Of a stretch of 64,000 bases of DNA, positions 47,404 through 57,200 are shown in pieces (position 1 is the first letter of the stretch; every line of letters begins with the position of its first letter). The notes below the pieces were generated by a model. The model did not search any database. It was not told the origin of the DNA and saw only the letters and a program-made list of their open reading frames with translations. The position numbers and the translations under genes are program-made. The stretch lies in contig NZ_PEBH01000001.1 in the NCBI RefSeq assembly GCF_008698235.1, positions 411,617 through 475,616 on the forward strand, given 5' to 3'. Source of the DNA: Bifidobacterium rousetti (lineage in GTDB: Bacteria; Actinomycetota; Actinomycetes; Actinomycetales; Bifidobacteriaceae).

Positions 47404-48300
47404 ATGAGCTCTTTCGCCCTGAAAGTAATCGCATGCGTGTTCATGTTCATCGACCACATGGCCCAGTTCCTTCCCGGCATGCCGGCATGGATGCACTGGA
47501 TCGGACGCCTGTCCGCACCGATCTTTCTCTTCCTCATCGGATGGAGCTGCGTCTACACCAGCAACCGCAAACGGTTCCTGCTGCGACTCTACCTCGCCAG
47601 CGTGGGTATGTCCATCATTCAAGCGACGTCCTATATTTTTGCACGACCAGACGCCCAACCTATAGACAACAACATATTCGCGACGCTGTTCCAGACAAGT
47701 CTGATCATCTGCCTGCTGTCCGCACCCACGGCGCACGAACGGCTGCACAACATGTCGATCTATGTTGCGGTTCAAGTCGCCCTAAGCACGGGGGTGTACT
47801 GCACAGCGTTGTTTCTGGATAATTCATCCTATGACGCATCATCCGCCCTTTATGTCCTGCAGGCGGCGAGCGGTACAGTACTGGGACTCGAAGGAGGTCT
47901 GCTTACCGTCGCAACCGGCGTTATCCTATGGGCGACACGCAGCGGCAAGCGATGCATGTCCCTAGCCTATATCAGCATGTCTCTTATCCAGCTGGCGATG
48001 ACGACTTCGATTCCCGGGCGCATGATAGGAAGAATTGCGGATACCGGGCCCGGTTCGGAACCCGTTTTATCAGTCATTACCTTCACATTGAACGTCATCG
48101 GCATACCTGAGCTCACTCTCGGCCAGTCGCCCATTACGGTAAACATCCAGTGGATGATGGTCTTCGCGCTGCCGTTCATGCTGCTGTACAACCACCAGCG
48201 TGGTCCACAAGTGAGGTGGTTCTTCTACGTCTTCTACCCGGTGCACATCGTCGTGCTGTACCTCATCGGCATGGCGATGAGCAACCCCATGCCGGGTTGA
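47404..48300 (+). CDS. TraX family membrane protein (copy 1)
   Basis: 298 residues with eight or more hydrophobic segments. LKVIACVFMFIDHMAQFLPG and GRLSAPIFLFLIGWSCVYTS are the start of the TraX family, named for the F-plasmid protein that acetylates pilin and related to acyltransferase-3 proteins. The end WFFYVFYPVHIVVLYLIG is also typical. A surface acyl-transfer role is plausible; conjugation is not implied, as no transfer genes are nearby. No ribosome site is visible before the ATG (tacttttaaaat). A gagtggg/cccactc stem lies at about 47351-47387. Paralogue of the next gene, with which it shares a 74-bp identical block. Confidence 0.82.
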   Translation: MSSFALKVIACVFMFIDHMAQFLPGMPAWMHWIGRLSAPIFLFLIGWSCVYTSNRKRFLLRLYLASVGMSIIQATSYIFARPDAQPIDNNIFATLFQTSLIICLLSAPTAHERLHNMSIYVAVQVALSTGVYCTALFLDNSSYDASSALYVLQAASGTVLGLEGGLLTVATGVILWATRSGKRCMSLAYISMSLIQLAMTTSIPGRMIGRIADTGPGSEPVLSVITFTLNVIGIPELTLGQSPITVNIQWMMVFALPFMLLYNHQRGPQVRWFFYVFYPVHIVVLYLIGMAMSNPMPG

Positions 48301-48638
48301 CCCGATAAGTCGACCGTCCGTGCCCAGACGACCGGCATGCCGTCAAGCAGTCAATGACCGGGATGGCACCTTGTCCACCGGGAGCATCCTGCCCGGATAC
48401 CCCAGCCGGCGTATCGTGCGGCTCGCGCTCCGACCGTGCGCCAGGTAATGACACCACCCCAAGTCACATCAAACTTCAACCATTCATGATAAATTTATAT
48501 CCAATTCACCCCACGCGCATATGTGCCATATCGTTTTTCGGGACATATTCAATAATTTTATATATATCAAACAGTAAAATAACTGTCTGAGAATATGAGT
48601 TCGTCGTATTCTCAGACAGTTTTATATTAGGACTATTT
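48301..48638. other. Spacer between the two TraX genes
   Basis: 338 bp with no credible gene. The first 170 bp are GC-rich; from about 48480 the sequence becomes AT-rich (ttttatatatatcaaac). The hairpin at 48581-48621 lies at its end, 17 bp before the next start codon. Confidence 0.55.
48581..48621 (+). terminator. Terminator-like hairpin in the leader of TraX copy 2
   Basis: aactgtctgagaata (48581-48595) pairs perfectly with tattctcagacagtt (48607-48621), followed by ttatatt. This is a factor-independent terminator just 17 bp upstream of the ATG at 48639, so it either ends upstream transcripts or attenuates traX2. Confidence 0.7.
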
Positions 48639-49547
48639 ATGAACAGTTTCCAGCTGAAGGTGCTCGCCTGCGTGCTCATGGTCATCGACCATGTGGCCGA
48701 GTTTCTGCCCGGCATGCCGATCTGGATGCATTGGGTCGGACGGCTGTCCGCGCCGATCTTCTATTTCCTCATCGGATGGAGCTGCGTCTACACCAGCAAC
48801 CGCAAACGGTTCCTGCTGCGACTCTACCTCGCCAGCGTCGGCATGTCCGTCATCCAGGCGTTGTCGTCCGTATTCGCGTCCTCATGGCCGGAGCTCCCCA
48901 TCGATCTGATCGAGAACAACATCTTCGCCACCCTGTTCCAGATGAGTCTGGTCATCTGCCTCCTGTCCGCCCCGACATGGCGGAAGCGACTGCGCAACAT
49001 CTCGATCTACGCCTTAGTCCAGCTCGCCATCAGCGTTCCGATGTATTTCCTGAGGGGCATCGTCTACGATCTTCCCTATGGGGAAGCCCTCAACTGCATA
49101 CTGCTCCGCGCAAGCGGCACCGTGCTGGATCTTGAGGGAGGGCTGTTCGCCGTCGCGATCGGCGTCGTGTTATGGGCCACGCATGATCACCGGTTGCGTC
49201 TGTCCCTGGCTCTCGTCGGACTGGCCGCGACGGATCTGGTCCTGAGCGCGTCCAGCGTGCTGTATTCGATCACGGTCGCCCTCATGTACCGGTTCCCGGA
49301 TCCGGCGCGGGCGGTCATAACGATGAAGCAGATATGGGATGCGATGGGGTTCTCGCTGTTCAACGCCGGGCAATCCCCCATCACCGTGAACTACCAGTGG
49401 ATGAAGGTCTTCGCGTTGCCATTCATGCTGGTGTACAACCATCAGCGCGGGCCGCGCGTCAAGTGGTTCTTCTACATCTTCTATCCGGCGCACATCGTCG
49501 TGCTGTACTTGATCGGGACGGCGATAAACATCTTCATGGCGAGTTGA
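48639..49547 (+). CDS. TraX family membrane protein (copy 2)
   Basis: 302 residues with the same plan as copy 1: LKVLACVLMVIDHVAEFLPG, GRLSAPIFYFLIGWSCVYTS, then eight or more membrane segments ending in WFFYIFYPAHIVVLYLIG. The two proteins differ most between residues 90 and 230. It is closer to host GC than copy 1 and the AT-rich secreted gene. The ribosome site is weak (taggactattt), directly after a terminator-like hairpin. It converges with pyrG; a shared terminator lies at 49568-49609. Confidence 0.82.
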   Translation: MNSFQLKVLACVLMVIDHVAEFLPGMPIWMHWVGRLSAPIFYFLIGWSCVYTSNRKRFLLRLYLASVGMSVIQALSSVFASSWPELPIDLIENNIFATLFQMSLVICLLSAPTWRKRLRNISIYALVQLAISVPMYFLRGIVYDLPYGEALNCILLRASGTVLDLEGGLFAVAIGVVLWATHDHRLRLSLALVGLAATDLVLSASSVLYSITVALMYRFPDPARAVITMKQIWDAMGFSLFNAGQSPITVNYQWMKVFALPFMLVYNHQRGPRVKWFFYIFYPAHIVVLYLIGTAINIFMAS

Positions 49548-49567
49548 CGCCCCTGCCATAGCGACAT

Positions 49568-49609
49568 GAGGCGGATGCCGCGGACCATTGCGGTCACGGC
49601 ATCCGCCTC
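49568..49609. terminator. Bidirectional hairpin between TraX copy 2 and pyrG
   Basis: gaggcggatgccg (49568-49580) pairs with cggcatccgcctc (49597-49609). An inner gacc/ggtc stem narrows the loop. It lies 21 bp after the TraX stop and 52 bp after pyrG on the other strand. Confidence 0.75.
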
Positions 49610-49660
49610 ATTCATCCGTCAGGTCCTCTGTTCTTCCGTCAAACCTGACCGGTCAGCGGC

Positions 49661-51322
<1,662 letters not shown>

Positions 51323-51640
51323 GGAATTTCATACTATCATCCGACGGTGACGCGGCGTGTTCGCATGCGATGCGGCAGACAGACGCGAAATCGCGGCGAA
51401 TCTCACGGGATTCACCGGACCGCGTCGAATCGCGTCGAATCGCACCGGACCACGCCGAATCACATACCGAATGCGGGAACAGGCCGCCCGTACAAATCGC
51501 CCGTAGAAAAGCAATCCTGCAACACGACATCCTGCAACACGACATCCGTGCAAACCGCGCAAACCACATGCCGGGGGCTTCATCCACATCCCCGAGTCCG
51601 ACTTGCCTGCGGCATCCCCCGCCCCATAGTGTCCGATCAC
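51323..51640. repeat. Intergenic region with short tandem duplications
   Basis: 318 bp between divergent pyrG and the broken AbiEi-like gene. cgcgtcgaat is duplicated at 51421-51440, and cctgcaacacgacat is duplicated head-to-tail at 51516-51530 and 51531-51545. No gene was supported. The pyrG promoter must lie at the left end. Confidence 0.55.
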
Positions 51641-52056
51641 ATGAAAAAGCACAAAGGAGTCACCGCACTGCTGCGGACCGCCGAACACGAACACCGCTGC
51701 GCCATCGGCGAGGACAGGGCGATGTATCACGCACTGCGACGCAGGGCGAAGGCACTCGAACTAATCAGCCCATATCCGAACCTCTACGCGGATGTCGAGT
51801 ATTGGCGGAACCTGAACGCCGAGGAGCAATCACTGCACGTCATCCGAGCACTGGCCAGAATGCACCCGAAATGGGTGTTCGCCGGTCTGAGCGCCGCATG
51901 CATCTACGGCTACCAGCACGCCCATTCACTGCACGACGGCTCCGTATACGTCGCCGGCACCGGCGGGGCCTCCGACAGGGACTTCAAGAGACTCAAACGG
52001 GTGTACATGAACCGGATTCCTCTCTGGCGTTCCGGAGACATCCTGATGACATCCCG
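51641..52056 (+). pseudogene. AbiEi-like protein, N-terminal fragment cut by IS607 element
   Basis: About 139 codons remain. The sequence LNAEEQSLHVIRALARMHPK followed by WVFAGLSAACIYG and SVYVAG matches the N-terminal part of the actinobacterial AbiEi/DUF559-type family, related to type IV toxin-antitoxin regulators. After GDILMTSR the frame runs into the IS607 right end near 52056 and would stop only at 52210. The C-terminal piece lies at 53939-54169. No ribosome site was found before ATG 51641. The central part (roughly 100 residues by comparison with the family from memory) is missing, so the insertion was accompanied by a deletion. Confidence 0.65.
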
Positions 52057-52063
52057 TTGCAAG

Positions 52064-53350
52064 CTAGTTTGTTTTGGCTTGCAGGACACTCTTGCGGGTG
52101 TCCGCTCCAAGGCTCATGCCATTTTCATGGCTGCTTGGTTCGCACTTCACCGCGGTTCGCCCGGCGTCCCGCGGGATGCCGGGTCTTACATCCGCTCCAT
52201 GCGCGTTTAGGGTCTCCGGGGCACTCCCGGCGACCTTGATGTTGATCGCAGCGTTCAGGTCGCGATCGATTTCCAGCCCGCATCCGTCGCAATGGTAGAC
52301 GCGCTCGGACAGGGAGAGCTTGGCTTTCACCCTCCCGCAGTTCGAGCAGCGTTTGCTTGACGGATACCAGCGGTCGATGACATGCAGCCGCGCGCCGGTG
52401 CGTGCGGTCTTGTACTCCAATCGGCGGCGTAGTTCCGCGAAAGACGCGTCCTCTATCGCTTTGGCGAGCCGATGGTTTCCGACCATGCCGCTCACGTTCA
52501 GGCCCTCGATGCAGATGTCCGAATACGTGTCTGTGAGCCATGTGGTGAGCTTATCCAGCAGGTCGCGCCGTTGATCGGCGACGTGCGCGTGCAGACGCGC
52601 CACGCGTTCGCGCGCCCTGCGGCGGCGGTTCGAGCCTTTCGTCTTTCGGGACAACGCCTTCTGCGCGTGTTTCAACCGGCGTTCGCTCATCCCCAATGCA
52701 TGCGGGTTGGCGATCATGGTGCCATCCGACAATACTGCCAGCGTCCTGACTCCCAGATCGACGCCGACCGTGCCGCCTTTCGGAGGAATCAATGGCGCAT
52801 CGTCGGCCCGCTCTACGGTCAGCGCGGCGTACCAGTGTCCCGCCCGGCGGCTGACGGTCATGCGCAGCACCCTCGCGCCGCCAACCCGCTTCTCCACGTT
52901 CTCCATGCAGTGCACGCGCCCTATCCGGGGAAGTCTCAACGCTTTTGGATCGTCGGGGACGAGCCCGTACGAGCCGGTCGTGTACGCGAACCGGGGTGTC
53001 GTCCGATCCTTCGACCTGAACCTGGGGAAGCCAACGCGCCGTCCCCTGCGGCTTTTCGACCAGTTCGACAAGGCGTTCGACAGGGCCTCGAGCCCGCTGT
53101 TGTAGGATTCCTTGCTGTTCTCCGGCCACCACGGCACGCCGCTCCCGTCCACGGCCAGCGTGTTCTTGTTGGCGTTCCACCAGCGTCGCAGCGCGTACAG
53201 CGACCACCCCGGCTTCTCCTCGGCCTCCAGCGCCTGTTTGACGTGGGCGAGACCCGCGTTGAACGCGAACCGCGCCGCGCCCGCATGTGCGGACAATAGA
53301 CGCTCCTGCGTGGGGGTCGGATCCAACGCGACCTTGACCGCCTCAAGCAT
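52064..53350 (-). CDS. tnpB: TnpB RNA-guided nuclease of IS607 element
   Basis: 428 residues. TnpB proteins are RNA-guided DNA nucleases ancestral to Cas12, using an RNA made from the element's 3' end. The RuvC triad is intact: Asp in VGVDLGVRTLAV, Glu in CIEGLNVSGM and Asp in EIDRDLNAAINI. The zinc ribbon CSNCGRVKAKLS with CDGCG is present. The helix-turn-helix opening PTPTQERLLSAHAGAARFAF is typical of OrfB_IS605. The start is ATG 53350 (GTG 53353 is possible), overlapping tnpA by 8 bp. The C-terminal 50 residues extend past the RuvC motif. The stop is within about 10 bp of the element's right end. Confidence 0.9.
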   Translation of the reverse strand: MLEAVKVALDPTPTQERLLSAHAGAARFAFNAGLAHVKQALEAEEKPGWSLYALRRWWNANKNTLAVDGSGVPWWPENSKESYNSGLEALSNALSNWSKSRRGRRVGFPRFRSKDRTTPRFAYTTGSYGLVPDDPKALRLPRIGRVHCMENVEKRVGGARVLRMTVSRRAGHWYAALTVERADDAPLIPPKGGTVGVDLGVRTLAVLSDGTMIANPHALGMSERRLKHAQKALSRKTKGSNRRRRARERVARLHAHVADQRRDLLDKLTTWLTDTYSDICIEGLNVSGMVGNHRLAKAIEDASFAELRRRLEYKTARTGARLHVIDRWYPSSKRCSNCGRVKAKLSLSERVYHCDGCGLEIDRDLNAAINIKVAGSAPETLNAHGADVRPGIPRDAGRTAVKCEPSSHENGMSLGADTRKSVLQAKTN

Positions 53351-53924
53351 CACGCGCCGCCCTCAACGCGGCCTCCGCCTTGTTCCTGGCGGCACGCCTG
53401 CCGTACAGGCGCGCGCAGAACGAGTTCAGCACCTCGGTCATGTCACACGCCAGATCATCATCCAGCTCCGTGTCGTCCACGACGACCAGCCGTCGCCCCG
53501 CCGCCTTCAACGCGCTTTCGACCAGCCCCGCGTTCATGCGCGCCAGCCGGTCGCGCCGCTCCACGATGATGGTGCCCACCGTGGGGTCGGCGAGGATGCG
53601 GTTCAGCCTGCGCCGCCTGTCGTTCATGCCCGAACCGGTCTCCGTGACCACCTCCGGGGATTCAACGCCCATATTGATGGCGAACGCCTTCAACCGGTCC
53701 GCCTGACGGGTCAGATCCGTCTTCTGGTCGGCGGAGGAGACCCGCGCATAGCAGACCGTGCGCGAACCCACGGCGGGAACAGCGGGCTTCTCATACTTCG
53801 GGTCATGGATGAGCCACACGCTACCCGAACGCTCGAACGGGACCGGCATGCGGTTCTCACGACACCACTTCCACACCGTCTGCTCGTTCAACCCCTCACG
53901 AGCCGCCCATTCCTTGACACGCAT
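53343..53924 (-). CDS. tnpA: IS607-family serine recombinase TnpA
   Basis: 193 residues. A MerR-like DNA-binding N-terminus (MRVKEWAAREGLNEQTVWKW, then RENRMPVPFERSG) precedes a small serine-recombinase domain with VCYARVSSADQKTDLTRQAD carrying the nucleophilic serine, and IIVERRDRLARMN. This order, HTH before catalytic domain, is diagnostic of IS607. TATAAT (53931-53936 on the reverse strand) is 6 bp before the ATG at 53924, so the transcript is probably leaderless. It catalyses excision and integration. Overlaps tnpB. Confidence 0.92.
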   Translation of the reverse strand: MRVKEWAAREGLNEQTVWKWCRENRMPVPFERSGSVWLIHDPKYEKPAVPAVGSRTVCYARVSSADQKTDLTRQADRLKAFAINMGVESPEVVTETGSGMNDRRRRLNRILADPTVGTIIVERRDRLARMNAGLVESALKAAGRRLVVVDDTELDDDLACDMTEVLNSFCARLYGRRAARNKAEAALRAARDA

Positions 53925-53938
53925 GAATAAATTATAAC

Positions 53939-54169
53939 ATGTCAAAACAAGGAAAAACAAGTCAACACAGCATCAAGCGACAGCCCAACCGGGCCAGTCT
54001 TCAGGCGAAGCTGAACTATGAACGGATCCGCGAACGGCATCTGAAAGAGCAGAACGTCACCGTCGTGCTTCATCTGTTCTACGAGGACGTGATGTCATCC
54101 GAGCGATTGTGCGCCAAGCTCATCGCCGGCGGAGTGCCACGGATACACCCGCCCCGTAAAACGATCTAA
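53939..54169 (+). pseudogene. AbiEi-like protein, C-terminal fragment
   Basis: Open frame of 76 codons whose last 55 residues (KLNYERIRERHLKEQNVTVV, then YEDVMSSERLCAKLIAGGVP) resemble the DUF559-like tail of the family disrupted at 51641. The first codons lie in the IS607 left end and the apparent ATG lacks a ribosome site. The gap between the fragments shows loss of the middle of the gene. Probably not translated as such. Confidence 0.55.
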
Positions 54170-54275
54170 GCATCGATCCCAACCATCCGGCGCGCGGATC
54201 AGCCGCTTCGCATTCGTTCGAGCGATTCCCGGACGCTCGACTCAGCGCCCCTTCTATGTTCCTCTCCCCCACTCA

Positions 54276-54398
54276 GCGCAACAATTTTCGGAGACCAGGA
54301 GGAATTTCGGGAGATTGTTGCACTGAGAACCATGCACTGAGAACCGGGCAGCGCAACAAATTCGGGAGATCAAGGGTTATTTCGCGAAATTGTTGCGC
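54276..54398. repeat. Two 48-nt palindromic elements
   Basis: Units at 54276-54323 and 54351-54398, 27 bp apart, belong to the family seen at 11647-11816. Both start gcgcaacaa and end with ttgttgcac/attgttgcgc types; the second differs from the third unit of the other array at only a few positions. The 27-nt spacer is itself a partial duplication (tgagaacc twice). Confidence 0.8.
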
Positions 54399-54404
54399 CG
54401 AGTC

Positions 54405-54442
54405 CTATGGGATCGGATGGACCCTATGGGATCGGATGGACC
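54405..54442. repeat. Perfect 19-bp tandem duplication
   Basis: ctatgggatcggatggacc occurs at 54405-54423 and 54424-54442. The core gatcggatg recurs in the terminator stem at 54494. Confidence 0.7.
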
Positions 54443-54490
54443 GGACACCGCCGAACGGCTCCTCTGGATCCCCGGGATGGGAACCCTATC

Positions 54491-54537
54491 GGATCGGATG
54501 TTTTATGGCCTTTTTCAGGCGCGAAAACGTCCGATCC
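54491..54537 (-). terminator. Hairpin downstream of aroQ
   Basis: ggatcggatgtttt (54491-54504) pairs with aaaacgtccgatcc (54524-54537) with one mismatch. On the reverse strand it lies 26 bp after the aroQ stop; the stem's aaaa/tttt segment gives an internal U-run. Confidence 0.65.
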
Positions 54538-54562
54538 GGTGGGATCCGTCGCGGTTCTCCGT

Positions 54563-55012
54563 TCAGGCGTTGACGAGGTGGGCGATGGCGTCGAGGGCGA
54601 GCTTGTAGCCGTAGAAGCCCATGCCGGTGATAGTGCCGGTGGCGACCGGGGAGATGACCGAGCGCTTGCGGAACTCGTCGCGGGCGGACGGGTTGGAGAT
54701 GTGGACCTCCATGAGCGGCAGGCCGGCGTCACCGACCATGTGGGCGGCGTCGGCCAGCGCGTACGAGTAGTGGGTGAACGCGGCCGGGTTCATGACGACC
54801 GGGGTCTTCTCGTCGGCGGCCCGGTGCATCCAGTGGACCATCTCCGATTCGTCGTCGGTCTGACGCACCTCGACCTCGAGTCCCAGCGCGGCGCCCCATT
54901 CGGCGCACAGGCGGCGCAGCTCCTCCAGATCCTGACGGCCGTACACATCGGGCTGGCGCACGCCGAGGCGGCCGAGGTTCGGCCCGTTGACGACGATGAC
55001 CTTCGTGGACAT
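54563..55012 (-). CDS. aroQ: 3-dehydroquinate dehydratase, type II
   Basis: 149 residues. Third step of the shikimate pathway, dodecameric type II enzyme. VIVVNGPNLGRLGVRQPDVYG contains the catalytic Tyr region with the lid loop (read as VVNGPNLGRLG then VRQPDVYG); QTDDESEMVHWMHRA, VMNPAAFTHYSYALADA and EVHISNPSARDEFRKRSVIS follow, including the conserved His and the general acid/base pair. In the NPAAFTHYS segment the usual Gly-Ala-Phe is Ala-Ala-Phe. The start at 55012 has aaggagatcagtcat before it. Last gene of the aroC-aroKB-aroQ cluster. Confidence 0.95.
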   Translation of the reverse strand: MSTKVIVVNGPNLGRLGVRQPDVYGRQDLEELRRLCAEWGAALGLEVEVRQTDDESEMVHWMHRAADEKTPVVMNPAAFTHYSYALADAAHMVGDAGLPLMEVHISNPSARDEFRKRSVISPVATGTITGMGFYGYKLALDAIAHLVNA

Positions 55013-55105
55013 ATGACTGATCTCCTTATTCAACGACGGAATTCAACGACGGATGATGACGATTTATGACTGATGATGCGGGTGATGATGTGACAAACCG
55101 TTCGG

Positions 55106-55165
55106 TGACGCCAAATGACGCCAAAAGACACCAAGTGACGCCAAGTGACATCCAACGACGCCGCC
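55106..55165. repeat. Six-unit 10-bp tandem array upstream of aroQ
   Basis: Six consecutive 10-bp units of consensus tgacgccaaR (tgacgccaaa, tgacgccaaa, agacaccaag, tgacgccaag, tgacatccaa, cgacgccgcc) fill 55106-55165 in the 170-bp gap between aroKB and aroQ. The period is close to one helical turn. It lies over the possible aroQ promoter region. Confidence 0.7.
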
Positions 55166-55182
55166 GACGGATCATCGGCACA

Positions 55183-56805
55183 TCACTGACGAATGCGGCG
55201 GAACGCCTCCTCGACGGCGTCGGCCGGCGGGTTCTCGAGGTGGACGACATGTCCGGGGCCGCCCTCGAGCACGACGAAGCGCAGCATGTTGCCGCGCGCC
55301 TTCTTGTCCTTGTGCATCAGGGCGAGCACGTCCTCGAACGAACCGCCGTTCCACGAGGTCGGCAGTCCCAGCGACGAGAGCAGCGAACGGTGGTAGTCGA
55401 CGAGGTCCTGATCGATGTAGCCCAGGATGTGCGCCAGTTCGGCGGCGTACACGGTGCCGACGGCGACCGCGTTGCCGTGACGCCAGCGGAAATGCTCGAG
55501 CTTCTCGATCGCGTGGGCGAGCGTGTGCCCGTAGTTGAGGAACTCGCGCTTGCCCTTCTCCTTCAGGTCGGCGGAGACGTGATGGACCTTGACCGTCACC
55601 GTGCGCTCGATGAGTTCGGAGACCACGTCCTCGAGACCGGAGCCGAGGAACGTGGCGCCGTCAAACTCACGCAGCTCGGACGCATGTTCCTCGAGGATGC
55701 GCAGGATCTCCGTGTCCTCGATGAAGCCGGACTTCGCGACCTCGCCGAGGCCTTCGATGAAGATGTCGTTCGGCAGCGAGGCCAGCGTCTTCGTGTCGGC
55801 GAACACGCCCGCGGGCGTGTAGAACGAGCCGACGAGGTTCTTGCCGGCCGTGGTGTTGATGCCGGTCTTGCCGCCGGTGGACGCGTCGACCATCGCCAGC
55901 AGCGAGGTCGGGCAGTTGGCGTAGCGGATGCCGCGCATCCATGTGGCGGCGATGAAGCCGGCCAGATCGGTGGCCGCTCCCCCGCCCACGCCGACGATCG
56001 CGTCGGAGCGGGTGAAGCCCTCGTCGCCGAGACGCTCCCACACGCCGTTGGCGACCTCGACGGTCTTGCCCGCCTCGGCGTCCGGCACGACGATGTCGGA
56101 GACCTGATAGCCGGCCTGACGCAGCAGCGCGCGGACGCGGTCGGAGTGACGCTGCACCGGCTGGGTGTGGATCAGCGCCACCCTGACGACTTTGTCGCCG
56201 AACACCTCGGCGATGTGGTTCATCGTGCCCTCGCCGATCACCACATCGTAGGGTTCGATGGCGGTGCCGGTCACATGCACGCTTCGTTCTGAGATCATGT
56301 CCATCACCTTTCTCGCGGCGACCTGCGGCGTCTGCCGGCGCGTGTGCACAATCACGTTCGCGACTTCGCGGAACACCGGATCGCGTTGTTTGTAGAGTTT
56401 CTTCCATCGAGCGTTGGCGTCGCCGGCGAGCATCGGGCGTCCGCCGCCGCGGTTGGCGCGTTCCATCGCATCCTCGGGGTCGGCGTCGAGGTAGACGACG
56501 CGTCCGCCGGCGTCGATGTAGTCGGCCAGCGCGTCCTGCGTCGACGGGGTCATCGGGGCTCCGCCGCCGAGGGAGAAGATGCCGTCGAAGCTTTCGAGGA
56601 AGTCGGCGATGAGATCCGCCTCGACCTTGCGGAAGGCGGGTTCCCCGTACTGTTCGAAGTACGCAGGGATCTTCATGCCGACCTCGCGCTCGATCTCCAC
56701 GTCGGCGTCGGCGAACGGGATGCGCATCATGTGCGCGACCTCCTTGCCGACGCGGGTCTTGCCGGCGCCCATCATGCCGATGATGACCGCGCGCGGACGC
56801 CTCAT
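55183..56805 (-). CDS. aroKB: Bifunctional shikimate kinase / 3-dehydroquinate synthase
   Basis: 540 residues in the conservative reading. Residues 1-170 are shikimate kinase: P-loop [38 protein letters not shown] and GGGRPML. Residues about 190-540 are dehydroquinate synthase: [83 protein letters not shown]. It therefore performs shikimate-pathway steps 2 and 5. The ATG at 56805 follows acggggaacgtcggc. The frame stays open upstream for another 139 codons to 57222, overlapping the aroC end. Those encode His/Gly/Asn/Arg-rich sequence that is either a disordered extension or a spacer. Confidence 0.93.
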   Translation of the reverse strand: MRRPRAVIIGMMGAGKTRVGKEVAHMMRIPFADADVEIEREVGMKIPAYFEQYGEPAFRKVEADLIADFLESFDGIFSLGGGAPMTPSTQDALADYIDAGGRVVYLDADPEDAMERANRGGGRPMLAGDANARWKKLYKQRDPVFREVANVIVHTRRQTPQVAARKVMDMISERSVHVTGTAIEPYDVVIGEGTMNHIAEVFGDKVVRVALIHTQPVQRHSDRVRALLRQAGYQVSDIVVPDAEAGKTVEVANGVWERLGDEGFTRSDAIVGVGGGAATDLAGFIAATWMRGIRYANCPTSLLAMVDASTGGKTGINTTAGKNLVGSFYTPAGVFADTKTLASLPNDIFIEGLGEVAKSGFIEDTEILRILEEHASELREFDGATFLGSGLEDVVSELIERTVTVKVHHVSADLKEKGKREFLNYGHTLAHAIEKLEHFRWRHGNAVAVGTVYAAELAHILGYIDQDLVDYHRSLLSSLGLPTSWNGGSFEDVLALMHKDKKARGNMLRFVVLEGGPGHVVHLENPPADAVEEAFRRIRQ

Positions 56806-57200
56806 GCCGACGTTCCCCGTACCGGAGCCTTGCTCGGACGTACGGACGCGGGTGCGGGCTCCGGTGCGTGCGGAATCGCCGGCGACCATGTCCTGCGACC
56901 TGGCCGTGCGATGACGCCTGATGCGCGCATTGCGGGAGACGCCGGCGCCGGACGAGCGAGACGCGGCGCGAGAGACGCGCGAGACGCGGTTGCGCCGTCC
57001 GTGACCGCCGCCATGTCCGACGTTGTGGACGCCGTCCCGACTGTCGTTGTGGACGCCGTCCCGACGATCGCCGCCGCGTTCGATCCCGTTGTGACCGGTG
57101 CGACCATTGTGACTGCTATGACTGCTGTGACCGTTATGACCGTCGCGACCACGATCGTCGCGATCGTCACGGCTGTTACGGCTGCTGTGGATCATGTGAC
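56806..57200 (-). other. Low-complexity region between aroC and aroKB, possibly coding
   Basis: 395 bp. In the aroKB frame it encodes an unbroken His/Gly/Asn/Ser/Asp/Arg-rich stretch with three-residue periodicity ([24 protein letters not shown]). The DNA shows 9-bp periodicity at about 57085-57190 and a 24-bp tandem at 57021-57068 (21 of 24 bases identical). The first ATG after the aroC stop is at 57195, 6 bp on, without a ribosome site. Confidence 0.5.

Larger units (their letters stand above)
52040..54000 (-). mobile_element. IS607-family insertion sequence (approximate limits)
   Basis: Defined by overlapping tnpA (serine recombinase) and tnpB genes on the reverse strand. IS607 elements lack terminal inverted repeats and target duplications, and none were seen. 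The right boundary is near 52056, just after the tnpB stop, where the AbiEi-like frame is lost; the left boundary lies between 53937 and about 53960. gcaagc/gcttgc near the tnpB stop could be part of the right-end structure or guide-RNA scaffold. The target gene is AbiEi-like. Confidence 0.75.
54170..54562. other. Repeat-rich spacer between AbiEi fragment and aroQ
   Basis: 393 bp with no gene. It contains two 48-nt palindromic elements (54276-54323 and 54351-54398), a 19-bp tandem duplication (54405-54442) and the aroQ terminator hairpin (54491-54537). Confidence 0.7.

Noticed and set aside
47404..49547. TraX genes as evidence for a conjugative element
   Set aside because: No relaxase, coupling protein, type IV secretion gene, integrase or att site was found nearby; chromosomal TraX-family genes are common in bifidobacteria.
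54256..54573. Forward open frame of 105 codons
   Set aside because: It runs through the two 48-nt palindromes and the tandem duplication, so it is repeat DNA.
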